A DNA stretch of 64,000 nt from positions 51,040,001 through 51,104,000 of the forward strand of contig CP141127.1 of the NCBI GenBank assembly GCA_035236585.1. The letters are read 5' to 3'. The notes beneath the pieces were generated by a model. That model was not told where the DNA came from. It searched no databases and saw only the letters and a list, made by a program, of their open reading frames with translations. Positions 23,413-35,483 of this stretch are shown here, piece by piece (position 1 is the first letter of the stretch; every line of letters starts with the position of its first letter). Origin of the DNA: Warburgia ugandensis. Lineage: Eukaryota > Streptophyta > Magnoliopsida > Canellales > Canellaceae. The translations under genes and the position numbers were made by a program.

Positions 23413-26117
23413 GAAGTGGGCCTGCTTACTGAAAAAACCTAGTTGTGCTAGAGAAGATGGTTGGGGTCTTTTCGTGTCGCTAGAGAAGGAGGAGCACACT
23501 GGCAACAATGGCTGCTTGGATTGTTAATCTAGCCATCCATTTTACTCTGCACAAAGAGGGGAAGAAAACCCCTTTGGTTCAGCCATGATTGGAGGAGAAA
23601 CAACCATGGATTGGAGCAAGATTAGTGCGCACAAAAAGTTTGGATGAATCACGCCTTCTCTGACAATGATGGGAAGTTGGGAACATTACAGAGGTAAGAT
23701 CCTCACTTATGTCCATTGTTTTGTCTTCATTGTTTACTATTTTTAGGAATTTCATTTAGATATAGGGTTATGGAGATCGATCTGAAAGTTATGGAGATCG
23801 ATCTGAACTTTGGGGATTTTACCTTAGTTCTAATCATCAAATCCACTACAATATACATTGATCCGACCAACCATAGCCATTGGATCATCTGTAATATGTA
23901 GAGCTAACCAATCCTAACCATCCGATCATCTGGAGAAGATAGATCTAATGTTCTAAAAGGGGTTGTGACCATTGAATCATCTGTAACTGACAGATCCAAG
24001 CCCTAATTTCTCGCCAAACATCAAATCTTTACTAATTTCCCCACCAGTTGTGAGGATCAGTAAAGCATCAGAGCTCTAGCTACTCTGTTAATTCTCTGAT
24101 CATCAATCCAAGATGGAGATTGGTCCATCCAACCTTTGTGCACTCTTAAATTAGCTAGATTTGGCCAATTACAGTGGATCTTAACCGTCAGATCATCTAG
24201 GGAACGTAGATCTAACCACTCTTAGTAAATATGGACCATAAAATCGCCTGAAAAAGGTAGATTCAACCATCTTCAGCCAATCTTAATAGGTGGAACATTT
24301 ATAAAGGGTTGATCCAACACCCCAATCTAGTGGAAAACACTAAACTTAGAGGCTCACATAAATCCAACCATCGATCTCAACCCTAATCTAAGGACAGAGA
24401 TCAGCAGAAGCCTTAATCAACTCATATGAGTTTTGATCTTATGTAAAGATCCAATATTTATGTTCCGAGCCTTAGAATGTATCGGATTCTTAAAATTATG
24501 ATCAAAGGCTTATAATTTCAGAAAAATTATAACTATCCAAGGTTGATTGGAACTCCAATCAACCATTGGATCATTGATGTCTACTCTGATTGGAATTTAT
24601 GGTCCTGATCAATAAACTATAGAGAATTCTTGATCCACTATTGGAAATTTACTTAGATCTATAGATAATTTATTAGTCCCACAAATATTAGGAACTCCAA
24701 TGAGTCTATTTGTGTTTAGAGCATCGGTTGGAGACTCGAATATGGTCAATCTGACCATATACATTAAATAGTATCCTTGCAATCCTAAGAGATTTGGGAG
24801 TTTTGAAAAAATTGTATAATTTAGTGATTCTCACTTAAGGATAGTATAAAAATGTTGGGAGGAAACTTCAGTCCATGTAGGACTGCTTGTTGAAGTAAAA
24901 ACACATGGGAAGTTACTATTGGAAATGACCCTGTGTTTCTCCTATGATGAACAATTCACTTTATCTTTTCTATGTGGGTTGTTAGGGATTAATCGAGGAA
25001 TTTAGGTATGGAATAGGATCAAATTCTATGGTCCATGCCATAAAAGTTGTTAAAAAGGATTATTCCCTTAGGATTACTAATTGATTACTTGATTTAGTGA
25101 ATTCAGATGAAGAACAAGGACTAGATCAATATGGATATGTGAGACTTTGCAAGCGTCATCTGTTAGTTAGTGGAAATGGATGAACTTGCTACACGAGGTA
25201 AGTGGAGAATTAAGAAAGCATGTCTTAATAGTAAGATACATGTTTTAAAGATGATCTTATTCTTATAATAGATATTATATCATTTAAATTTTGCATTTCA
25301 TATGATAAATAAAGGGCAGCCCCAGTGCACAAAGCTCCCACCTATGTAGGGTCTAGGAAAGGGGTAGACCATAAGGGCCTATAGTAGGTAGCCTTACCTT
25401 GCATTTTGCAAGAGGCTGATTCCATGCCTTGAACTCGTGACCTCAAGGTCATATGATAAAATGCTAATGAAAAATGTTTACTTGTGAATGATGAGAATTT
25501 GTGATTTGGAATGCTGCATGAATGACATGCTTATAATTGAAGCCTACCGAATGATATTAATGGATACACAGGATTTGTTCTTAAAAATATCATAGCTGTT
25601 ATTGTGATAAAAAAATATTTATGGTACATGGGTGCCATTACATCATATGTGATGCATGAGTTAAGGATTTTACATTACATCCTTGGTGGGCGATCACCTA
25701 ATAAGTGAGGATGTTATGATTATGATGAGATATTCATATATATATATATATATATTATGGATAGGAAAGATGCCTATATATTATTATTATTTTACACCTA
25801 GGCATGGTGGCCTGAGAGTTTTGTTTTAGACAAGCATAGGTCGAGGGATGCTATGCTAAGAGAGTAGTAGGGTTTGGCCACATACTCTCTGAAATGTGAT
25901 ATATATGATGATACCATGCCCAAAGAGAGGCAAAATTTTGGGTGGGGCAATATGGGAAGGCCACCACTATGATAGTCTGTCTACCCATATAGACATGATG
26001 TAGATGATATTCCACACCTGGTATTCGTGAGTATGAAAGTAGTTATCTGAGTGCTCTAGTACGGATCAGACTGCAGCATAGTAGTCCTTGTATTTGATGC
26101 ATTATGGTGCGTATATG

Positions 26118-26190
26118 ATAGCATAATGAGATGCTTATATCATGGCATATGAGATGCCTTATATGATGATGGCATGATGAGATGCCTTTT
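26118..26190. repeat. Short tandem repeats in the nested 5' LTR
   Basis: About three units of the type GGCATGATGAGATGCCTTAT are present. The 3' LTR at 33836-33966 has about five. The copy number has changed since insertion, when the two LTRs were identical. Confidence 0.75.
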
Positions 26191-26765
26191 ATGATGTTAC
26201 TAGCAGCGACTGGAGTTGTATGAACCCCGTATGGTAAGGGGTATATGTATGAGACCCAGTATAGTTTGGGAATGGAAGTTATAAAAGCTATGGACTATGT
26301 TTATAACTTTGTATGACTTTTAATGATTTTAATATATATGATATAGTACTATATGTATATGCTGGAGGACATAGTTTCATAAAAGTTTTCATATGGGGAA
26401 GTGAATGGGTAGGTATATTATGTAGAGTATGGTTCATAAAATTGGAGTATGGTATGATATGGAAAATAATAATGATAAATATTTAAAATACCAGTGAATT
26501 ATATATATTAAATATATCATGTAAAGTGAAATCTCTAAATTGTGATTCTTATATTCATATCATGAAAAAGAATTATAAATAGCCATTTTATCAATGACTT
26601 GCAGATTTATTGAATTATTAATGAAATTATTGAATTACGAACTAGGTTGTAAACTTCATCCCATATAAGCATCATGATGAAACTGAATATTTTAATTGAT
26701 GTAAAATTCTTAATTCATATATAATTAACATGTTTTCTTAACTCTCCCCTACCAAGCATAGTTTG

Positions 26766-26803
26766 CTGAGATATTATAAATGTTTTATGTTACAATAGCT
26801 CAG
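26766..26803 (+). other. Conserved LTR hairpin (nested 5' LTR)
   Basis: The arms CTGAGATATTATAA and TTACAATAGCTCAG pair with two mismatches. The flank CTACCAAGCATAGTTTG is shared with other copies. It lies 361 nt before the LTR end. Confidence 0.7.
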
Positions 26804-27166
26804 ATATAGACATACATGAGAAGACATACACAAGCAAGAGGAGTTCAACAGCCATACTTCTACGCTCATGTATATATTTTGTTGTGTAGTTAGTTATTTG
26901 GATTATGCTGCTTGGACATTTAGTATAATGATTATAGGGGCTGCGTATGTGAACCACTAGATGGGTCCTGTTGCTTTATAAAGTGAACGTTTATCTTCTA
27001 TAAAAACTATATTATGTATAGTATGGGAGTTGAGGTGACATCGGGGTTTTTGGAAAAATGAATTTCAAAGAAAAATCTTCCGCTATTTTTGTATTTTAAA
27101 ATTTAGAGGCGCCATCTTTTGAAATAAATGCAAATTTTTTTTGAGAAAAACCCAGGGTGTCACAGT

Positions 27167-27178
27167 TCATATCAGAGT
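27167..27178 (+). other. Degenerate tRNA-Met primer-binding site
   Basis: TCATATCAGAGT matches TGGTATCAGAGC at 9 of 12 positions. It lies exactly 2 nt after the LTR end, the same spacing as in element A. It supports the plus orientation of the nested element. Confidence 0.7.
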
Positions 27179-28744
27179 GGTTCATCCAATCACTTGGAGC
27201 CCTTTATGTCCAATAAAAAGGATATTATTCCAAATATAGGTTAGGATGTAGTGAGTTGAGATAAGGATTAGAATGGAATGAGTTAAGTATTAGAAAGAGT
27301 AAGTTAGTATAACTAGCTTATAGAGGGATAGTAAACCATAAGGAGATGCCCCTAATAAGACAACTAGGAGAATGATTTAAGGAATTATCGATTCCAATTA
27401 TGGTGAATAGTGGACCAAAAGAGCAGTTAGTAGAAATGGCTAAATTAGTGTTGTAAAACATCCTTTAACCTATTAAGGTAACTACATACCATAGCATATA
27501 GTAGTGTCAAATGCTTTTGCCTAAGGTTAAATAGAAAATATGCCCAGTATCAATGTGAATTCACAACATGGTATATACTCATTGGTCACGTAGACCAAGT
27601 GTAAGAGTAGTCAGTTTGAAAAGAGGTAAATGATAGATTAGAAAGGGTTACACAGAAATATAGAGTGTAGCTTTGGTTTGTATCAGAAGAGGATGAAATA
27701 GAGGTGAATTAAGGAGTGGCAAATTGAAGAGGAGAAATAGAAACAATTGATAATGGATAGGTTCAATATAAGGAAACTTATAAGAATTGTAGACTTTCAT
27801 AGAAATAATAGTTAGAACTACCAGATGACACGAGATTAAATGAGTATTTTTGAAACTACAGGTTAAAGGAATCTGTAGAGACAATATTGCTTGAAGGAAT
27901 TCAAGGAAATTTTTTTAGTTTATGGTAGAAAGTTCATCAAGATAGAGACTTAGAGTAAGACTCATACATCACATATGAAGAATCTATGTTTGAAGGAATT
28001 ATATTTTAATCTAATAAAATTGAAGTATTTGATAATAAACTTAGTACCATAATAGTGTGAGATACAAAGCTCATCATGAAACATAATGCATAATATACCT
28101 ATATGTATAATCTCATATATGTTTAAGAAACCATTGATCCACACTAAAAATCTGGATAAATTAAGAATTGTGTATTTCTCTATTATGTATAAGCAAGCTA
28201 ACTATGAATGTGTTAATGAAAAGTTGCAGGATGGAGTTGATATGATAACTCCAGTTGATGGATAAGTCAATGTTACAAGGACTTATTCAAAGAAATGTTT
28301 ATTATGTCTTATTGAAAGAATGATATGCTTATCCTCATTATTATAATGGATTTAGCATGATACAATCATTTGGTATGATGAACATGGGTATGATATCCAT
28401 ATTATATGGAATTGCAAATTGTTAGACAATATGGATTGTCACAAAGATGAAAGCACATTGTAATGGTGTGTTAGTCTTCTTATTTAGAAGACAAAATATG
28501 TTAAAATCATGCACTATATCAACTATAAACGAATGAATACTTTTCTTGAGAATAACATGTATTGTTGACAACTACAGTTATTATAAATGATGAATGATGT
28601 AAGATTGAGAAGAAAGATGGAGGTAAAGGTTGATAAATATAATAAAATAAAAATGAGTTAAAATCGTTGCACAACATTCCCAAATTCTAGATTTTAATTG
28701 TTTTCTTCATTATTGCTATTCTCTTCATATACCTCATTATATTC

Positions 28745-29270
28745 TTCTTGCTCTACCTAGACTTGCTCATGTGTATGCTCCCTAAAGTAAAAACTATTTG
28801 GTTGCAAATAACTATGCATGATGCAGACTTAAATTTCATTACAAGAAACTATTGTTTTGTTTTCCATCCTTTCTATTCACTTTTCCTTATACATTGTATA
28901 TTCATGTGTATGCTCCTTAAAGTAAAAGTTATTTAATTGAAAGTAAGTGTGCATGAGCATGAGAAAAATTAGAATCCGATTACAATAAACTATTGTTTTT
29001 CCTCTTGCTCTTTCCTCTTCAGTTTCCCTTACTATCGGCATTCTAGTAATCCAGCTACTTCAATTGAAGCTAAAATAACTGCACCCAAGAAAACTCCAGG
29101 ATTTTTCCCTCTAGCTAACCTAGATGATACTCCTTTTCTTTCCATTGATCTATTCCTTCTGTTTGTAAATGGGATGTGTGCTTGGTAAAATAAACCACTC
29201 AATCAAGAAAAATGGTGCATGATAAAGAAGTAAATTACATTACAATAAACCATTGTTAAATGAGAAAGTA
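28745..29270 (+). repeat. Three dispersed copies of a repeat inside the nested element
   Basis: Two copies begin CATGTGTATGCTCC(C/T)TAAAGTAAAA and end TTACA(A/T)..AAACTATTGTTTT (about 28768-28862 and 28905-29000). A third partial copy ends at about 29255 with ACAATAAACCATTGTTAAAT. They are spaced by 130-250 bp and are the only repeated structure seen in this interior. Confidence 0.6.
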
Positions 29271-32200
29271 ATATTTCTAATAAACATCACTAGTTGGTTG
29301 ACTAGTGATGATTTTGATGATGAATTCATATCCCGACATAGGAAGGATGGCCTGTAGGATATGTAAAAAGATGGTAATCATAAGAAATGAAAAACAAACA
29401 CTAGCTATGAAGACTAGCATACTTTAAGAAAATAAGTGATGTGAATATGTACTTTATTTTGAGAAAGGTTCTCGAACTATGTATTTTGAAAGATCAAATC
29501 TCACTTGTGAATTATATCTGAATTTGAGATATTCCATCAGTGATTGATGGACTTCGAGTTTATTCCACTAGCAGTTGATTGACGCTATGAAATTGGACTC
29601 TTCTAATGAAGAGTATTTGTTAATATATATGAGAATAGAGGATATAAACCTTATGTGATAAATGAACTGAAGAAATTCCTTTGAATCATGTGTCATGGGA
29701 GAATATGACAAACATTTGCATTTGTTTGTATTGATGAAAGCATTGAAGTCTCAGTATTGAAATCGTGATGGTAATGTATTGATGTTGAAAACACCAATGA
29801 TGATATTTACATATATGAATGTGAATGCACAGTTAATGCAAAATCAATTGTTCATTTAATGATATTAGATTCATAATTGCATTTGAGAAACAATGGATGC
29901 ATTATTTAGGTGTTCGAATTTATACAAAAGGAGGTAAGTTCAGGTATTAAATTCTAAATCATATGTGGTATCCTTAGCATCTATGGTTGTATGTTTCGTT
30001 GATGCTTAAGTTAAAGAGCATTGCTATTGATCATAAGACACTCTACATCTTATCTTAGTAAATTGGAATGTGATGTCTAAGATGTTCCTTGATGTAAATG
30101 GTAATCTCTTTATTTTGATTTCATATGTGAAATTGAATACAATTGAAATGTTATGATATGAGTTGATATCTTATATTAAATGATTGCTTGAAGAAGTACA
30201 AACTTCCCTATATCTAAACCAATGTAATTCTGGAGATCTTTGATGGAAGTCTATGAAATGACTTGAAAATTTGATAGGATATATGGGTAGGGTGGTGATG
30301 CATGAGTTGTTAAGCAGTTATCAGTTGATGGTTTTGAAATGTGTTGCAATGTACCTTGGAAAGATTTGAATATTTCATATAGTATTACGGAGATGGGTAA
30401 TCAAGTTGTATTATATTGAAAATCTATCATATTAGGTGAATGTGTGGGATGAATGAATTCTTATATTATGATGGATGTTGGAATATGATGAGACTGAGTC
30501 TCAAAAAGATATTATGGATTTATGAATGATTTATGAAGTGCATCCGAATTGCATGCGTTAAATGCGTAAGTCCGAAAAATAGAGGAGACTCTGTCAAAAT
30601 TTTGTTAGAAATGTGACACTTAATTTTCTAAAAGATAGGCAGTTTCCTAATGTTAGGATTGATTAAATACATGTAAAAGAGATTTAATTTAAGTTAAGAG
30701 ATGTATGCAACTCTTTGAAGTTATTTATAAAGAGAAAAAGGGATGAGAAAATAGAAAAGTTGAGTTGGAGATAAAGACTATGTATTCTAAGAATCATTAC
30801 AATTAAAAGATTTTAGAAGTTGAAATGAAAGAAAAACATAGTAAAAAATTTATTGTTTTTGATGGCTTATCAAGTAAAGTTCAAATATTAGAGTGGCACA
30901 AAGAAAGTGGTCCCTTGTTGTTTATGGAAGATGGAAAAGCAATGCATTAAGTGGAATGTATTTAGTTAAGTTAAAGATCAGTTATATTTTGGAGGATATT
31001 GTTGCATGGAGTTTAAAAAATCATTAACTAGTATCATGGTGTTTAAAATAGTAAGAACATCTTGATTAACAACTAATATAAAATAATTAAAAGAAAAAGA
31101 AAACCAATAAAAATAACAAAAGGGGGGGGAGCAGGTTTGATAACGGCACCCCCTCACTTAAACTAAAAGGGAAAATAGACGTTGGTTTATTTCCCAAACC
31201 TGACGAGAAGAGGAAACCCGATGGGGGGAAGAAGAGGAAAGGAGGAGTAAGAAAGAAGAGAGAAGAAGAAAGAAGGAGAAGAGGGAGAAAGGAGAGAAAA
31301 GAGATAGGGAGTGAGCTTGCTTGCCGAAAAATCCCAGTCATGTTGGAGAAGAGGGTTGGGGTTTTTTTGTGTCAACAGAGAAGGAGGAGCACGCCGGCAA
31401 CAATGGGGGCTCAGATTGTTAATCCAGCCATCCATTTTCCTCTGCACAAAGAGGGGAACAAAACCCCTTTGGTTCTACCATGATCAGAGGAGGAATAACT
31501 ATGGATTGGAGTAAGATCAGTGTGCACAAAATCATTGCTGGAAAGTTTGGACGAATCACTCCTTCTCTGACAAAGATGGGAAGTTGGGAGCGTTACAAAG
31601 GTAAGATCCTCACTTATATCCATTGTTTTGTCTTGATTGTTTACTGTTTTTAGGAATTTCATGTAGATCTAGGGTTATGGAGATCGATTTGAACTCTAGG
31701 GATTTTTACTTGAGTTCTAATCATCAAATCCACTGCAATATACATTGATCTGACCAACCTTAGCCATCAGATCATCTGTAATAGGCAGAGCCGACCAACC
31801 CTAGCCTTTGGATCATCTGTAGAAGATAGATCCGATGTTTTAAAAGGGATTGTGATGATTGAATCATTTGTAACCGACAGATCCAAGCCCTAATTTCTGG
31901 TAAAATGTCAAATCTTTATTGACTTCCCCACCTATTGTGAGGTTCAGTAAAGGATCAGAGCTTTAGCCACTCTGTTAATGCTCTGATCATCAATCCAAGG
32001 TAGAGAGTGGTCCATCAAACCACTGTGCACTCTTAAATTAGCTAGATCTGGCCAATTACAGTGAATCTTAACCGTCGGATCATCTAGGGAAGGTCGATCT
32101 GACCACTCTTAGTAAATATGGACCGTTGGATCACTTGAAAAAGGTAGATTCAACCATCTTCAACCAATCTTAATAGGTGGATCATTTAAGGGTTGATCCG

Positions 32201-33835
32201 ACACTGCAATTTGGTGGAAAACACTAAACTTAGAGGCTCACATAAATCCAACCATCGATCTCAACCCTAATCTAAGGACAGAGATTGACAGAAGCCTTAA
32301 TCAACTCATATGAGTTTTGATCTTATGTAAAGATCCAATATTTATGATCTGAGCCTTGGATTGCAACAGATTCTTAAAATTATGATCAAAGGCTTATAAT
32401 TTTAGAAAAATTATGACTATCCAAGGTTGATTAGAACTCCAATCAACCATTGGATCATTGATGTCTATTCTAATTAGAATTGATGGTCTTGATTAATAAA
32501 CTATAGAGAATTCTTGATCCACTATTGGAAATTGACTTAGATCTATAGATAATTTATCAGTCCCACAAATATTAGGAACTCCGTGAGTTTATTTGTGTTT
32601 AGAGCATTGATTAGAGACTCGAAAATGGTCAATTCGACCATATACATTAAATAGTCTCCTTGCAATCCTAGGAAATTTGGGAGTTTTGAAAAAAATTGTA
32701 TAATTTAGTGATTCTTACTTAAGGATAGTATAGAAATGTTGGGAGGAAACTTCAATCCATGTGGGACTGCTTTTTGAAGTAAAAACACATGGGAAGTTAC
32801 TGTTGGAAATGGCCCTATGTTTCTCCTATGATGAACAATTCACTTTATCTTTTCTATGTGGGTTGTTAGAGATCAATCGAGGAATTTAGGTATGGAATAG
32901 GATCAAATTCTATGGTCCATGCCATAAAAGTTGTTAAAAAGGATTATTCCCTTAGGATTACTAATTGATTACTTGATTTGGTGAATTCAGGTGAAGAACA
33001 AGGACTAGATCAATATGGATCTGTGAGACTTTACAAGCGTTGTTGATCAGCTAGTGGAAATGGATCAACTTGCTAAACGAGGTAGGTGGAGAATTAAGAA
33101 AGCATGTCTTAATAGTAAGATACATGTTTTAAAGATGATCTTATTCTTATGATAGATATTATATCATTTAAATTTTGTATTTCATATGTTATATGATGAT
33201 GAAAAATATTTACTTGTGAATGATGAGAATTTGTGACTTGGAATGCTGCATGAATGACATGCTTATAATTAAAGCCCATTAAATGATATTAATGGATACA
33301 CATGATTTGTTCTTAAAAATATTATACTCGTTATTGTGATAAAAAGATATTTGTGGTACATGGGTACCATTACATCATATGTGATGTATGAGTCAATGAT
33401 TTTATATTACATCCTTGGTGGGCAAGTACCTAATAAGTGAGGATGTTATGATTATGATGAGATATTCATATATATATATTATGGACAGGGAAGACACCTG
33501 TATATTATTATTTTACATGTAGGCATGGTGGCTTGAGAGTTTTGTTTTAGACAGGCATAGGCTTGGGGATGCTATGCTAGGAGAGTAGTAGGGTTTGGCC
33601 ACCCACTCTCTAAAATGTGATATATATGATGATACCATGCCCAAAGAGATGCAAAATGTTAGGTGGGCAATATGGGAAGGCCACCACTATGATGGTTTGT
33701 CTACCCATATAGACATGATATAGATGATTTTTCACACTTGGTATCCTTGGAGTATGAAAGCAGTTATCCGAGCGTGCTTGTATGGATCAGACTTCAGCAT
33801 AGTAGTCCTTGTATTTGATTCACTATAGTGCTTAT

Positions 33836-33966
33836 ATGATAGCATAATGAGATGCTTATATGATGGCATGATGAGATGCCTTATATGATGATGACATTAT
33901 GAGATGACTTATGTGATGGCATGATGAGATGCCTTATTTGATGGCATGATGAGATGCCTTTTATGA
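33836..33966. repeat. Short tandem repeats in the nested 3' LTR
   Basis: About five units of GGCATGATGAGATGCCTTAT type are present, against about three in the 5' LTR. Confidence 0.75.
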
Positions 33967-34524
33967 TGTTACTAGTAGTAGCTGGAGTTGTATGAACCTC
34001 GTATGGTAAGGGGTATATGTATGAGACACAATATAGTTTGGGAATGGAACTTATAAAACCTATGGACTATATTTATAACTTTGTATGACTTTTAACGATT
34101 TTAATATATATGATATAGTACTATATGTATATGTTGGAGGGCATAGTTTCATAAAAGTTTTCGTATGGGGAAGTGAATGGGTAAATATATTATGTAGAGT
34201 ATGGTTCATAAAACTGGAGTATGGTATGATATGGAAAATGATAATGATAAATATTTAAAATACCAGTGAATTATATATATTAAATATATCATGTAAAGTG
34301 AAATCTCTAAATTGTGATTCTTATATTCATATGATGAAGAAGAATTATAAATAGCTATTTTATCAATGACTTGTAGATAATTGAATTATTGAATTATGAA
34401 CTAGGTTGTAAACTTCATCCCATATAAGCATCATGATGAAATTGAATATTTTAATTGATGTAAAAATCTTAATTCATATGTAATTAACATGTTTTCTTAA
34501 CTCTCCCATACTAAGCATAGCTTG

Positions 34525-34563
34525 CTGAGATATTGTAAATGTTTTATGTTTACAATATCTCAG
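34525..34563 (+). other. Conserved LTR hairpin (nested 3' LTR), perfect 15-bp stem
   Basis: CTGAGATATTGTAAA and TTTACAATATCTCAG are exact complements around the 9-nt loop TGTTTTATG. It lies about 300 nt before the LTR end. The stem is the best preserved of the six copies. Confidence 0.85.
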
Positions 34564-35446
34564 ATACAGACATATAAGAGAAGACATACACAAGTAAGAG
34601 GAGTTCAACAGCCATACTTCTGCGCTCAGGTATATATTTTGTTAAAGTTTTTGTATTGTGTACTTAGTTATTTAGATTATGCTGCTTGGACATTTAGTAT
34701 AATGATTATATGGGCTGTGTATGTGAACCACTAGATGGGTCCTGTTGTTTTATAAAATGAATTTCAAAGAAAAATCTTTTGCAGTTTTTGTATTTTAAAA
34801 TTTAGTGGTGCACCATCTTTTGAAATAAATACAAAAAACTTTTGGGAAAAACCTGGGGTGTCACATGTAATTTGTAAATCCATACATATTGTCAATATTT
34901 ATGCCATCTAAATAATCCTATATTTTTTATCCTATCTATATTCTTTGTTTAATCTTGTCCTTTGATATAAAGGATTTAGATCTTGTGTTCTATCATGATA
35001 TATCTTCCTCATATAGTGTTTATCCTATTGATCAATAGATCTGATGGTTGGAATGATCTTCTAATCTTTAAGATCTAAGTATTTTCTATTCTAAGTCCTT
35101 GTGTATTCCTTTCTTTGATCTTGATCTTTCATAGATCCTTTGATCAATAATTTATACTTGTTGAAAAAGATTAAGGGCTTCGATCTTCTATCATCTAGTT
35201 CTTCTTTGAGCTAAGTTCAGTTGTTTGATCATCCCTAGGGAGGATGATCTTGATTGAATCATATTTGATCAACGGTTTGGATTATCTATCTAGATTTGTC
35301 TACAACATGCATACTTAGATACATAATAAAATACGACATTAGGATTCTTATTGTTATTAATCATTCAAGATCTTATGGATCTTGTTTGATCATCCTTATC
35401 TTACAATTTTTATTAGGATTATATAATTTACTAACCTTTTATGTTC

Positions 35447-35481
<35 letters not shown>
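35447..35481. repeat. (ATT)n microsatellite in LTR B
   Basis: About eleven TAT/TTA triplets lie in a row. The same place in LTR A (6310-6322) and in the LTR at 56840 onward (58638-58650) has only three to four, so it expanded in this copy. Confidence 0.85.

Positions 35482-35483
<2 letters not shown>

Larger units (their letters stand above)
22561..27164 (+). repeat. 5' LTR of the nested element (4.6 kb)
   Basis: The right end CCCAGGGTGTCACA is followed after 2 nt by the primer site. From about 23100 it aligns with 31005-34865. In sense order it shows a purine-rich leader (23300-23412) and a donor-like AGGTAAGA (about 23692), then a 20-bp phrase doubled at about 23770-23812. Further on are the GGGAAGGCCACC block (25954), short tandem repeats with GATGAGATGCC (26118-26190), and the hairpin (26766-26803). 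Antisense ORFs over the purine-rich leader are low-complexity shadows. Confidence 0.88.
27165..31004 (+). other. Internal domain of the nested element, apparently non-coding
   Basis: About 3.8 kb between primer site and 3' LTR shows no recognisable gag, protease, RT or integrase in any frame. ORFs are all shorter than 80 codons. One internal repeat family is visible (28745-29270). Near the right end (30550-30620), GCATGCGTTAAATG and a following GAGGAGACTCTG resemble 20467-20520 in LTR D, which suggests a mosaic. Very old, scrambled coding sequence cannot be excluded by eye. Confidence 0.6.
22561..34865 (+). mobile_element. Nested LTR element with non-coding interior (LARD-like)
   Basis: This 12.3-kb insertion in LTR B is flanked by TGTAA (22556-22560 and 34866-34870). 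Its right end is GGTGTCACA. Its left end reads TCTAACAACCCC, where TG is expected, probably a point mutation. It has a full 5' LTR (22561-27164), a degenerate tRNA-Met primer site, a 3.8-kb interior without recognisable gag or pol, and a 3' LTR missing its first part (31005-34865). LTRs over 4 kb around a non-coding interior of 3-4 kb fit the large retrotransposon derivative class. It lies opposite to its host LTR. Confidence 0.85.
31005..34865 (+). repeat. 3' LTR of the nested element, 5'-truncated
   Basis: It aligns with 23100-27164 from about ATGGAG at 31005 onward and ends GGTGTCACA. The first 540 bp of the LTR (its U3 start) are missing. In one 140-bp stretch compared by eye (31547 onward against 23641 onward) I counted 11 differences. 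By that measure the copies are several percent to about 8 percent diverged, so the insertion is not recent. Confidence 0.87.
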
